Source: Pyrinomonadaceae bacterium (GTDB lineage: Bacteria; Acidobacteriota; Blastocatellia; Pyrinomonadales; Pyrinomonadaceae). From it: DNA of 64,000 nucleotides. Each line of letters begins with the position of its first letter. Within the stretch, counting starts at the first letter, position 1. Positions 1-8,193 of this stretch are shown here, in pieces. A program made the translations under genes and the position numbers. The stretch covers positions 149,037-213,036 of the forward strand of contig JAVEDP010000020.1 of the NCBI GenBank assembly GCA_030841085.1. The letters are read 5' to 3'. A model generated the notes under the pieces. The model was given only the letters and a program-made list of their open reading frames with translations. It had not been told where the DNA came from and did no database searches.

Positions 1-31
1 AAGTTGACGGAAGGCCGTATCCTTTATCTGT

Positions 32-667
32 TTGTCGGTAATACTAGTAGGAAGCGATTCCTGCAGAATCGAGCGGCGATTGCCAGACAGAAACACAGAC
101 GAACTTTTGCTTGAATCCGCAGGAGCCGGCGACGCGGCCGCTTTCCACCAGTTGTACGAACGGCATCGAAATGCAGTCTTTCGCTTTGCCTATCGCTTGT
201 CAGGCAGCGTGGAAAACGCCGAAGACCTAACCCACGACTGTTTTCTGAGTTTGATAAAAAGGGTCGCGAGTTTCGAGCCAGGGCGCGCATCGTTGCGGAC
301 TTATCTTTTGGCGGCCACTCGCAATCTGTGGTTGAAGCAGTTGCGCACAATTGGTCGAGAGTCGGCGCTCGATGAGTTTGATGAAAATGATTTCGTCGCT
401 CCAAATAGGGCGCCACTCGGCAGATTGCTTGATAACGAAATGTCATTGAAGGTCGCCGAAGCAGTTGCGAGCTTGCCTCCTTTACAGCGTGAGGCGCTAG
501 TTCTTTTTGAGTATGAAGGCATCTCGCTAAGCGAAATTGCGAGCATGGTCGGCAGCGATGTCGGGGCCGTAAAAGCGCGGCTGCATCGGGGCCGCGAACG
601 TTTGAGGAAAGCGCTGCATCCTTATTTGAATAGCCACAGGGAAATTGTTACTTTGGAGAAGGCTTGA
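32..667 (+). CDS. ECF-type RNA polymerase sigma factor
   Basis: A sigma-70 family protein of the extracytoplasmic-function size class (211 residues from the TTG at 32). Region 2 is visible at about residues 40-105 (RHRNAVFRFAYRLSG, then the acidic AEDLTHDCFL stretch). Region 4 is at about 140-200, with LPPLQREALVLFEYEG followed by the helix-turn-helix SLSEIASMVGSDVGAVKARL. It would direct core polymerase to a dedicated promoter set. The next gene starts 1 base after its stop, so the two are very likely co-transcribed and that protein may control the sigma factor. The start is uncertain: no clear ribosome-binding site precedes the TTG at 32, and the true start could lie slightly downstream or the transcript could begin outside the window. 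The family call is firm; the regulon is unknown. Confidence 0.88.
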   Translation: MSVILVGSDSCRIERRLPDRNTDELLLESAGAGDAAAFHQLYERHRNAVFRFAYRLSGSVENAEDLTHDCFLSLIKRVASFEPGRASLRTYLLAATRNLWLKQLRTIGRESALDEFDENDFVAPNRAPLGRLLDNEMSLKVAEAVASLPPLQREALVLFEYEGISLSEIASMVGSDVGAVKARLHRGRERLRKALHPYLNSHREIVTLEKA

Positions 668-668
668 A

Positions 669-2153
669 ATGAGTAGCATTGAACCGGGAGACAGCTTTAT
701 CTCGGAAGATGATTTGAAGAGTTTGCTGGATCAATGGATTGCGCCAGATCCTTCAAGAGTACTCGATCAGCGAGTAGCAAACAGTTATCATAGGGAGTTT
801 GGAAACGCAGATGCTGCTGCCAATTCAGTACTGCTCCCCCAAAGCCAAAATGAGGTACGTGCGATGAAGTTGTGTTCCACTTGCAAAGAAGAGTTTGCTG
901 ACAAGTTCAGTTTTTGTCCCGTCGATGGCACGCCCCTGGTAGCACCGGTTATCCCGGTCGCGGAACCAGAGAAGAGGGTTGTCAGTAGCTCGACCTTTAA
1001 CGAGAGCGTCGCGGCGCCGGTTCTTGCCGGAGCGGCGGGTGCTGCCATCTTGCCGCGTGGCGAATATCACCTGACGTTTATGGATGACGCGGGATTGGTG
1101 TCGCGCCTCAGCGGGGCGTTACGCGAAGTGGCCCATGAGTCGGAGTTGACCTGGCCCGAATTCAAGCGCGACCCGTTTGGTTTCTCAAAGCGGATGATCG
1201 TGGGTTACAGCCAGGCAGGCTGGCGATTTCTTTCGCAGCCGAATGTGGCTACCGGCGTGCTGACAGCACTGCTCGTAATGATCACCGCGGTGTTTGGACT
1301 GTTCTGGCTTGATCGAGTGCAAGCGCGTCATGCTCAGGAACAGGCAGCCGCGGAAGAATTGGTTGTCGAAAATTTGATCGATATTCCTGCGGACCAGCCG
1401 ACGCCTGACGAAGGGACGGCAGGACAGGCCAAAGGTAACGGCGGCGGCAGCAAGCCGAAACAGGAAAAGGCCGGCGGCGGTGGGGGCGGCGGACGCCAGG
1501 AAGAGAAACCCGCATCGTTCGGAAAGACTCCGCAAGTTTCGCTAACGGTTCCGCAGGTAGTCGCGCCAGACCCGCACCCGCCCGCGATAAAGAATCCGTC
1601 ATTGCCAGTGGCGGCCACGCTGGTTGCCGATCCAATGTTATTTCCACCAGATACGCGCAATCTTAATTACGGTCTGCGCGAGTCAAAAAGTACTGATCCA
1701 TCGTCAGGTTCCGGCACCGGGAATGGCATGGGCACCGGCACTGGTGGCGGTATGGGACCCGGCGAAGACGGTGGTTACGGACCGGGCCGCGGCGGCAACA
1801 CCGGTGGTGGTGATCGCAACGATGGCGGTGGTGGACTCGGCGGCGGCGGTACTGACTACAACAAGGTGTTTAGCGGTAAAGACGTGAATTCGAAAGCGCG
1901 CGTTCTTTCCAAGCCGGAACCGCAGTACACCGAAGAGGCACGAAAGAACCAAATAACCGGGACCGTGATCCTGCGGGCGGTGTTCACGTCCGGGGGACAG
2001 GTGACCAACATCAGTGCTCGGTCTGGTTTGCCATTTGGTTTGACTGAGCGGGCGATTGCAGCCGCGCGGCAAATTAAGTTTGTGCCGGCAACAAAAGATG
2101 GACGTCCCGTATCGATGTATATCCAACTGGAATACAACTTCAACCTCTACTAA
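669..2153 (+). CDS. Zinc-ribbon, single-TM, Gly-rich protein with TonB C-terminal domain (possible anti-sigma fusion)
   Basis: The ATG at 669 follows a GGAG at 655-658 and lies 1 base after the sigma-factor stop. Order of parts: an acidic N-terminal 65 residues; a half zinc ribbon (C69-x2-C72, then FCPVDGTPL near 83); a transmembrane helix at about 193-217; a long Gly/Pro/Lys-rich linker at about 255-410; and a TonB C-terminal fold at about 415-494 (KPEPQYTEEARKNQITGTVI). The topology places the ribbon in the cytoplasm and the TonB-C domain in the periplasm. Together with the adjacent ECF sigma factor this suggests, by inference, a membrane relay or TonB-like energy transducer. An alternative start at ATG 864 has its own GAGG at 852-855 and would begin exactly at the zinc ribbon (429 residues). 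The N-terminal 65 residues may therefore be a separate anti-sigma-like extension. No ExbB or ExbD is nearby. Confidence 0.75.
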   Translation: MSSIEPGDSFISEDDLKSLLDQWIAPDPSRVLDQRVANSYHREFGNADAAANSVLLPQSQNEVRAMKLCSTCKEEFADKFSFCPVDGTPLVAPVIPVAEPEKRVVSSSTFNESVAAPVLAGAAGAAILPRGEYHLTFMDDAGLVSRLSGALREVAHESELTWPEFKRDPFGFSKRMIVGYSQAGWRFLSQPNVATGVLTALLVMITAVFGLFWLDRVQARHAQEQAAAEELVVENLIDIPADQPTPDEGTAGQAKGNGGGSKPKQEKAGGGGGGGRQEEKPASFGKTPQVSLTVPQVVAPDPHPPAIKNPSLPVAATLVADPMLFPPDTRNLNYGLRESKSTDPSSGSGTGNGMGTGTGGGMGPGEDGGYGPGRGGNTGGGDRNDGGGGLGGGGTDYNKVFSGKDVNSKARVLSKPEPQYTEEARKNQITGTVILRAVFTSGGQVTNISARSGLPFGLTERAIAAARQIKFVPATKDGRPVSMYIQLEYNFNLY

Positions 2154-2170
2154 GGTTGACTACGAAGTAG

Positions 2171-2214
2171 CAAAAGGGCGACGACTGATTTCAGTCGCCG
2201 CCCTTTTGTATTTT
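2171..2214 (+). terminator. Intrinsic terminator after the Zn-ribbon/TonB gene
   Basis: The outer 10-bp arms CAAAAGGGCG (2171-2180) and CGCCCTTTTG (2199-2208) and the inner 6-bp arms CGACTG (2182-2187) and CAGTCG (2192-2197) form one stem with a single mismatch and a 4-base loop. A T-rich tail follows at 2204-2214. Confidence 0.85.
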
Positions 2215-2336
2215 GCCGCGGATTAATGCGGATACGCGCGGATCAGATAACAAGATCAAAAAGAGAACCGAACGCGGGTGCTGAGTCGCAGTTTGTTCTT
2301 GGTTCGTATCCGCGTGTATCTGCGTTAATCCGCGGC
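2215..2336. repeat. Long imperfect palindrome with CCGCGGATTAA-type ends
   Basis: The left end GCCGCGGATTAATGCGGATA is matched in reverse complement by the right end, which runs from GTATCCGCG at about 2306 to CCGCGGC at 2336, with a partly paired middle. The whole spacer between the terminator and the aminotransferase gene is this one element. It looks like a dispersed genomic palindrome rather than an operator. No second copy is seen in this window. Confidence 0.7.
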
Positions 2337-2349
2337 TAAAATCCTCTTG

Positions 2350-3552
2350 CTAAGCCCCTAGTCGCTCGACGAAGCGCTTGATGCGTGTCACGCCCTCGCG
2401 CAATTGTTCCATCGAGGTAGCGTAAGAAATCCGAATACAGCCATCAGCGCCAAAGCCGGCGCCGTCCGTTACCACGGTCTGTTCCTCGGCCAGCAAACGC
2501 ATAGCAAACTCACCTGAGTTTTTTACCTCGGCGTTCAAACAGTTCCGCACGTTGGGAAAAACGTAGAACGCGCCTTCAGGCTCCGCGCAACTCAGGCCCG
2601 GGATTTCTTTCAACGCGTGCAGCAGCCAGGCGCGTCGCGCTGTGTATTCATTCAACATCGCGGCTACTGATTCCTGTGGGCCATTCAAGGCTTCGACTGC
2701 AGCGCTTTGCGCGATCGAGTTTGCGTTGCTGGTCGAGTGTCCCTGGACCGTGAGCATTGCGCTGGTCCATTCGCGCGACGCCAACGCATAACCAACGCGC
2801 CAGCCTGTCATCGCATACGTTTTCGAAAAAGAGCCGGCAATGCATAGCCGCTGACGCAGCCTTTCGGGTAAACCAGCCGCACTGAAAACCTCAGCCGGTG
2901 GGTAAACGAAACGCAGATAGCATTCGTCGGAAATCACATAGATGCCGCGATCGGCAAGCAGTGCCATGATCCGTTCGAATTCGGCGGGCGGAATCACGCG
3001 GCCTGACGGATTGTTCGGTGAGTTAAGAATTATCAACTTGGTGCGCGGTGTTATTGCCTTCTCAACCTGCGCGGCCGTCAGCAGAAAATTGGTTTCTTCC
3101 GTATCGATGAAGACCGGCGTCGCGCCCGCGAAAATCACAATCTCAGGAAAAGTTACCCAATAAGGTTTTGCCAGCAAGACTTCGTCGCCGGGATTTACCA
3201 GCGTGACTACCGCGTTGAAGATCGCCTGCTTGCCGCCTGAGGTGGCCATCACTTCCGGGCGTTCATAGCCCGCACCAAATTGCCGTTGGTAAAAATCAAT
3301 GATTGCTTGTTGCAGCTCGCGCGTGCCGGCGGTGGCCGTGTACTTCGTGCGGCCCGCGGCCATGGCCCGGCCGGCAGCTTGTTTGATGTTCTCGGGAGTA
3401 TCAAAATCCGGCTCGCCGGCACCAAAGTCCACCACGCTCACGCCCTGCGCGCGCAAAGCTTCAGCGGCTTGCATGGCCGCAAGAGTTGCAGACGCCTGCA
3501 TCTTCGCGACGTTCTGTGAACCTGGAAATAGCGATGGGGCTGGCTTAGTCAT
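2350..3552 (-). CDS. Class I PLP aminotransferase, aspartate aminotransferase type
   Basis: A fold-type I aminotransferase of 400 residues, normal length for the AspC/AspB group. The PLP lysine is K244 in [20 protein letters not shown] (177-184), DECY at about 209 and the substrate-arginine region CIRISYATS near the C-terminus are all present. It would transfer an amino group between aspartate (or a related amino acid) and 2-oxoglutarate in the cytoplasm. The ATG at 3552 overlaps the end of coaD by 8 bases on the same strand, so the genes should be translationally coupled, although the pathways are unrelated. Exact substrate preference (aspartate, aromatic or N-succinyl-diaminopimelate) cannot be read from these motifs. 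Confidence 0.88.
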   Translation of the reverse strand: MTKPAPSLFPGSQNVAKMQASATLAAMQAAEALRAQGVSVVDFGAGEPDFDTPENIKQAAGRAMAAGRTKYTATAGTRELQQAIIDFYQRQFGAGYERPEVMATSGGKQAIFNAVVTLVNPGDEVLLAKPYWVTFPEIVIFAGATPVFIDTEETNFLLTAAQVEKAITPRTKLIILNSPNNPSGRVIPPAEFERIMALLADRGIYVISDECYLRFVYPPAEVFSAAGLPERLRQRLCIAGSFSKTYAMTGWRVGYALASREWTSAMLTVQGHSTSNANSIAQSAAVEALNGPQESVAAMLNEYTARRAWLLHALKEIPGLSCAEPEGAFYVFPNVRNCLNAEVKNSGEFAMRLLAEEQTVVTDGAGFGADGCIRISYATSMEQLREGVTRIKRFVERLGA

Positions 3553-4048
3553 TTGCGGCTGGTCTTACTTTCTGCTTCATGCGCGCTTCCACCGCGGGCG
3601 GGACCAACCCATCCAGCGTGCCGCCTAATTGGAAAACCTCTTTCACCAGGCGCGAGCTAACGTATGAATACGTTTCGGCGGGCATCATGAAGACAGTTTC
3701 GATTGATGGTTCTAATCGCCGGTTCATTAAAGCCATTTGTAGTTCATACTCATAGTCAGAAATCGCGCGAATGCCGCGCACGATTGCATTCGCCTGTTGC
3801 GCCAAAGCGTATTGGACCAGCAAACCTTCGAAGTGGTCCACGCGAACTTTGCACGAGGCGCGATCAATTTGTTGCAGTACCTGCGACAGCATTTCGCGTC
3901 GTTCATCAATCGTAAAGAAGGGCTGCTTTTCGGGATGGACCAGGATGGCTACGATGATTTCATCAAACAGTTTGCAACCACGCTCGATGATGTCGAGATG
4001 TCCGTTGGTGACTGGATCGAATGAGCCGGGATAGATTGCGCGTCGCAT
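3545..4048 (-). CDS. coaD: Pantetheine-phosphate adenylyltransferase
   Basis: Transfers AMP from ATP to 4'-phosphopantetheine, the penultimate step of coenzyme A synthesis. The nucleotidyltransferase signature [16 protein letters not shown] lies at residues 6-21 with the TNGH motif, and the C-terminal nucleotide-binding segment [12 protein letters not shown] is intact. Length (167 residues) is normal for the family. The gene starts at ATG 4048 and overlaps the downstream aminotransferase gene by 8 bases. A divergent promoter for the metH leader lies about 80 bases upstream on the other strand. Confidence 0.93.
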   Translation of the reverse strand: MRRAIYPGSFDPVTNGHLDIIERGCKLFDEIIVAILVHPEKQPFFTIDERREMLSQVLQQIDRASCKVRVDHFEGLLVQYALAQQANAIVRGIRAISDYEYELQMALMNRRLEPSIETVFMMPAETYSYVSSRLVKEVFQLGGTLDGLVPPAVEARMKQKVRPAAND

Positions 4049-4126
4049 TGGGGCAAATGGTAAAGGCTAAAGCGCGAAATGGGAAATGAAAATTCGGTTG
4101 GCTTAATTGTGCCGCTGACGTTGTGC

Positions 4127-4155
4127 TTGACAGCCCTGCGGTGCGATGCTTCAAT
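4127..4155 (+). promoter_or_regulatory. Sigma-70-like promoter of the metH leader
   Basis: A perfect -35 TTGACA at 4127-4132 is followed after 17 bases by TTCAAT (4150-4155, four of six consensus positions). It points to a start of transcription near 4162, immediately ahead of the structured leader. Confidence 0.6.
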
Positions 4156-4161
4156 AACTGC

Positions 4162-4295
4162 CGGACCAACGTGGTGAGTTAAGGCGACTTGCGGCCACGT
4201 AAAACAATCGGCTAAACAGCTCGGCGAGTCTTACTTAATAAGACTGACGAAAAGGCTTTGGCAAGCCCCGCGTTGTTTGGCGCGGGGCTTTCTCA
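4162..4295 (+). ncRNA. Candidate structured leader RNA or small RNA upstream of metH
   Basis: Three helices follow one another. P1 is ACGTGG (4169-4174) with CCACGT (4195-4200). P2 is AGTCTTA (4227-4233) with TAAGACT (4239-4245) and a 5-base loop. A terminator-like hairpin is formed by AAGCCCCGCG (4263-4272) with CGCGGGGCTT (4281-4290), followed by the weak T-tract TCTCATT. No open reading frame is visible. Placement just upstream of methionine synthase makes a riboswitch or attenuator plausible. I could not match it to the SAM, SAH or cobalamin consensus elements I know, so it may instead be a free small RNA. Function is inference only. Confidence 0.5.
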
Positions 4296-4411
4296 TTGCC
4301 GATTGCCAATTTCCGATTGCCGATTTATAAGGCAATGACGGAGACAAGTGAATGGCATGGCGACAATTGATTAGTCTTAGCAAAGCGCAAATCGGCAATT
4401 GGCAATTGGCA
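4296..4411. repeat. Inverted repeat of the GCCGATTGCCAATT family
   Basis: The left arm (4298-4327) repeats GCCGATTGCCAATTTCCGAT-type words. The right arm (4390-4410) carries the reverse complement, AATCGGCAATTGGC, ending 6 bases before the metH ATG. The same word recurs at 18156-18186. The metH ribosome-binding region therefore lies in or next to repeat sequence. Confidence 0.7.
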
Positions 4412-4416
4412 CGGAA

Positions 4417-7400
4417 ATGAATAAGTTTCTCGACACTCTAAACCAGCGCATTGTCGTCTTTGATGGCGCGATGGGCACCAATATTCAGGTGCAGAACTTG
4501 ACGCCCGAAGACTTCGGCGGCCTCGACGGCTGCAATGAATATTTGGTCGTTACTAAACCCGAAGCTGTCGAGAAAGTACATGCCGGATTTTTGGAAGCCG
4601 GCTGCGACGTTATCGAGACTGATACTTTTGGCGCCGCTTCGATCGTTCTGGTCGAATACGATATTGCCGACAAAGCTTATGAGCTGAACTTAAAAGCAGC
4701 TCAGCTTGCGAAACGAGTCGCTGCCGATTTTTCAACGAAAGAAAAGCCGCGCTGGGTGGCCGGCTCGATGGGTCCCACGACCAAACTTCCGTCGCTCGGT
4801 CACATTTCATTCCTCGCCATGAAGCAGTCCTACTACGATCAAGTGCGTGGACTGATCGATGGTGGCGCCGACTTGCTGATCGTCGAAACTTGCCAGGACT
4901 TATTGCAAACGAAGTCTGCGCTGTCTGCAATTTTCAAATACTTTGAAGAGATCAAACGTCGTGTCCCAGTTATCGCACAAGTTACGATCGAAGCTTTCGG
5001 CACGATGTTGATGGGCACGGAGATTGGCGCGGCATTAACCGCGCTCGAGCCTTTTCCTATCGACGTTATCGGCATGAACTGCGCAACCGGTCCAAAGCAG
5101 ATGAGCGAAAACGTTCGTTATCTTTGCCAGAACGCGACGCTGCCCGTCTCGGTGATCCCCAACGCGGGCATTCCTGAAAATGTCGGTGGCCACGCTCATT
5201 ATAAGGAAACGCCGGAATCGCTGGCCGCCGATCTCGCACACTTCGCGCGTGACCTTGGCGTCAACATTGTCGGCGGGTGTTGCGGCACGACGCCGGCTCA
5301 TTTGCGCGCAGTCGTTGAAGCCGTAAAGGACATTACGCCCGGCAGACGAACCGGCGAAAGGTTGGCGGCGGCTTCTTCAAACTTTATGCAGCAGCCTTAT
5401 CGGCAGGACACTTCGTTCCTGATTGTAGGAGAGCGTGTGAATGCCAGCGGCTCGAGAAAGATGCGAGATCTGTTGGGCGCCGAAGACTGGGATGGTCTTG
5501 TTTCTTTGGCGAAAGAACAAGAGCGCGAAGGCGCGCACGTGCTCGACGTAAACGTTGACTACGTCGGCCGGAATGGTGAAGCCGACATGCACGAGCTGGC
5601 ATCGCGCCTTTCGACCAACATCAAAATTCCGCTGATGTTCGACTCGACTGAATGGCAGAAGATGGAAGCGGGACTGCAACACGCCGGAGGCAAGTGCATT
5701 CTGAACTCGACTAACTACGAAGACGGCGTGCCGCGTTTTACGAAAGTTATTGATCTTGCGAAACGCTATGGCGCAAGCGTCGTCATCGGCACGATTGACG
5801 AAGAAGGAATGGCCCGGACTGCGGACGGCAAGTTGAAGATTGCGACGCGCGCCTTCGAACAAGCCACCAGCGAACTCGATTTGCCGGCGTCCGACATCTT
5901 TTTCGATCCGCTTGCGCTGCCGATTTCGACCGGTATTGAAGAAGACCGTCGCAATGCCCTGGAAACGATTGAAGGAATTCGCCGCATCAAGAACGAGCTG
6001 CCGGGTTGTTTCACCATCCTGGGCGTCTCGAACATTTCTTTCGGTTTGAATCCCGCGTCGCGCGTGGTGCTCAACTCCGTGTTCCTGCATGACGCAGTTG
6101 AAGCCGGACTCGACGCGGCAATAGTCAACGCCAGTAAGATTGAACCGCTTAATCGTATTGGTGAAAAGGAACTTCAGGTCGCGCGTGAGTTGATCTACGA
6201 CCAGCGCAAATTCGAGGGCGACGTCTGCACTTACGATCCGTTAATCGAGTTCACCAAACTTTTTGAAGGCGTAACTGCGAAGTCCAAAAAGAAAGCCTCG
6301 AAAGGCGAAACCGTCGAAGAGCGTTTGAAGAACCACATCATCGACGGCGAAAAAATCGGCCTCGAGGCTGAACTGAAGACCGCGCTCGAAAGTTATCCCG
6401 CGCTCGACATCGTCAACAATATTCTGCTGGAAGGCATGAAGGTCGTTGGCGATCTCTTCGGCAGCGGCCAAATGCAGTTGCCGTTTGTACTGCAGTCGGC
6501 CGAAGCGATGAAGGCTGCGGTGCGTTTTCTCGAACCATTCATGGAAAAGAAGGGTGGGGCTACCGCGAAGGGCACGATGGTGCTGGCGACCGTCAAGGGC
6601 GACGTCCATGACATTGGCAAGAATTTGGTCGACATCATCCTGACCAACAACGGTTACAAGGTGATCAATCTCGGCATCAAGCAGCCCATCGAAAATATTC
6701 TGCAGGCCCATGACGAGCACAAGGCCGACGCCATCGGCATGAGTGGCCTGCTCGTTAAATCGACGCTGGTGATGAAAGAGAATCTGGAGTTGATGAACGA
6801 GCGCGGGATCAATGTGCCGGTCGTGCTTGGCGGCGCGGCGCTCAATCGCCGTTATGTCGACGAAGATCTAAAGCCTGTTTATAAAGGACAACTCTTTTAT
6901 GCGCGCGATGCGTTTGCCGGTCTGCACACAATGGACAAGCTGGCAAGCGGGAATGGCGCGGAAGTAATTGCTGGTGAGCTGGCAAAGGCCGCAGGTGCGT
7001 CGGCTGGCGACGATGTTGAACCGGCGGAAGACACGGAAGATCTGGTTGGCGAGGAAGCGAAGCTTGGTGTTCGCAAGGCTGCCCAGCCGCGCGCTATTAG
7101 AACGATTGGCGACACGACGCACACGAAGCGCTCGAACATAAGTCCTGCGGTTCCCATTCCCCAGCCGCCGTTTTATGGCTCGCGCGTGGTTAAAGACATT
7201 GCGCTGGATGACGTCTTTTCGTTTGTTAATGAGAATGCGCTCTTCAAAGGACAGTGGCAATTCAAACAGGGAAGACGACCAGCGGAAGAATACCAATCGT
7301 TGGTGCGGGACACCGTGCGCCCAATTTATGAGGAATTAAAAGAACGCAGCAAGCGCGAGCGGCTGTTGCTGCCAAAGGTTGTTTACGGATATTTTCCGGC

Positions 7401-7950
7401 GCAATCGGCAGGCAACGATTTAATTATTTATCAAGACGATCAGAAAACTGAGCGACTGCGTTTTAGTTTTCCGCGCCAGCCCGAGTCAAAACATCTTTGT
7501 CTCGCTGACTTTTTTGCTTCTGTAGAATCGGAACGCATGGACGTTGTTGCATTTCATCTGGTGACGATGGGCCGCCGTGCCAGCGAATACGCGCACGAGT
7601 TGTTCAAAGGCGATAACTACGCCGACTATCTTTATTTCCATGGGCTGAGCGTTGAAGGCGCGGAAGCGTTGGCTGAGTTTTGGCACAAACGGATTCGCGA
7701 GGAGCTTGGAATTGCCGGCGACGATGCAGCCGACATCAACAAACTGTTCCGCCAGCAATATCAGGGCTCGCGTTTTAGTTTTGGTTATCCGGCGTGTCCG
7801 GACCTGGAAGACCAGGCGAAACTATTTGAGCTGCTCGAGCCGGGCCGCATTGATGTGGAACTGAGTGAAGAGTTTCAATTGGAGCCTGAACAGTCGACCT
7901 CTGCGATCATTGTTCATCACCCGGAAGCGAAATACTTTTCAATCGACTGA
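4417..7950 (+). CDS. metH: Cobalamin-dependent methionine synthase
   Basis: Transfers a methyl group from methyl-tetrahydrofolate via cobalamin to homocysteine. The protein has 1177 residues from ATG 4417, close to the usual full length of about 1200. The homocysteine-binding barrel is at about 1-320 with zinc ligands in NCATG (about 220) and GGCCGTTP (about 285). The pterin-binding barrel is at about 345-620. The cap and B12 domain carry D-x-H-x-x-G as DVHDIGKN (about 729-736), where the His is the cobalt ligand. The C-terminal AdoMet activation domain follows, with SRFSFGYPACPD near 1115. An in-frame TTG at 4399 sits inside repeat DNA; the ATG at 4417 is preferred although its ribosome site (ACGGAA) is weak. 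The upstream promoter and structured leader suggest control by premature termination. Confidence 0.96.
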   Translation: MNKFLDTLNQRIVVFDGAMGTNIQVQNLTPEDFGGLDGCNEYLVVTKPEAVEKVHAGFLEAGCDVIETDTFGAASIVLVEYDIADKAYELNLKAAQLAKRVAADFSTKEKPRWVAGSMGPTTKLPSLGHISFLAMKQSYYDQVRGLIDGGADLLIVETCQDLLQTKSALSAIFKYFEEIKRRVPVIAQVTIEAFGTMLMGTEIGAALTALEPFPIDVIGMNCATGPKQMSENVRYLCQNATLPVSVIPNAGIPENVGGHAHYKETPESLAADLAHFARDLGVNIVGGCCGTTPAHLRAVVEAVKDITPGRRTGERLAAASSNFMQQPYRQDTSFLIVGERVNASGSRKMRDLLGAEDWDGLVSLAKEQEREGAHVLDVNVDYVGRNGEADMHELASRLSTNIKIPLMFDSTEWQKMEAGLQHAGGKCILNSTNYEDGVPRFTKVIDLAKRYGASVVIGTIDEEGMARTADGKLKIATRAFEQATSELDLPASDIFFDPLALPISTGIEEDRRNALETIEGIRRIKNELPGCFTILGVSNISFGLNPASRVVLNSVFLHDAVEAGLDAAIVNASKIEPLNRIGEKELQVARELIYDQRKFEGDVCTYDPLIEFTKLFEGVTAKSKKKASKGETVEERLKNHIIDGEKIGLEAELKTALESYPALDIVNNILLEGMKVVGDLFGSGQMQLPFVLQSAEAMKAAVRFLEPFMEKKGGATAKGTMVLATVKGDVHDIGKNLVDIILTNNGYKVINLGIKQPIENILQAHDEHKADAIGMSGLLVKSTLVMKENLELMNERGINVPVVLGGAALNRRYVDEDLKPVYKGQLFYARDAFAGLHTMDKLASGNGAEVIAGELAKAAGASAGDDVEPAEDTEDLVGEEAKLGVRKAAQPRAIRTIGDTTHTKRSNISPAVPIPQPPFYGSRVVKDIALDDVFSFVNENALFKGQWQFKQGRRPAEEYQSLVRDTVRPIYEELKERSKRERLLLPKVVYGYFPAQSAGNDLIIYQDDQKTERLRFSFPRQPESKHLCLADFFASVESERMDVVAFHLVTMGRRASEYAHELFKGDNYADYLYFHGLSVEGAEALAEFWHKRIREELGIAGDDAADINKLFRQQYQGSRFSFGYPACPDLEDQAKLFELLEPGRIDVELSEEFQLEPEQSTSAIIVHHPEAKYFSID

Positions 7951-7960
7951 CAAACAAATG

Positions 7961-8165
7961 AACTGCAGTCCGCAAAGCGGACGATTGAAAATAGCCCAGC
8001 GATTCATCGCTGGGACTCACCAAATAATTAATTAAGTCCCGTAGGGACGACTGAACCTGCAACGAGTGTTCCGGTCAGTCGTCCCTACGGGACTTGTTGT
8101 TTGTTTTGTTCGCGCCCCACCGATGAATCGGTGGGCTATTCTCAACAGTCCCTACGGGACAATTG
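7961..8165. repeat. Nested palindromes, GTCCCGTAGGGACGACTGA family
   Basis: Several hairpins are arranged around one axis: GTCCGC/GCGGAC near 7968-7982; AGCGATTCATCGCT near 7997; the long pair GTCCCGTAGGGACGACTGAACC (about 8036) with its reverse complement (about 8073-8094); CCACCGATGAATCGGTGG near 8118; and a third GTCCCTACGGGAC copy near 8149. No gene fits here. It fills the gap between metH and the acyltransferase. Confidence 0.75.
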
Positions 8166-8193
8166 ATGAAGTCCGCAGTATCTTGGACATTGC

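Noticed and set aside
4162..4295. Known cobalamin, SAM or SAH riboswitch
   Set aside because: I could not find the conserved core sequences of these classes, so only an unnamed structured leader is reported.
5377..6090. 237-codon minus-strand frame inside metH
   Set aside because: It is a shadow of the pterin-binding domain, without ribosome site or recognisable motif.
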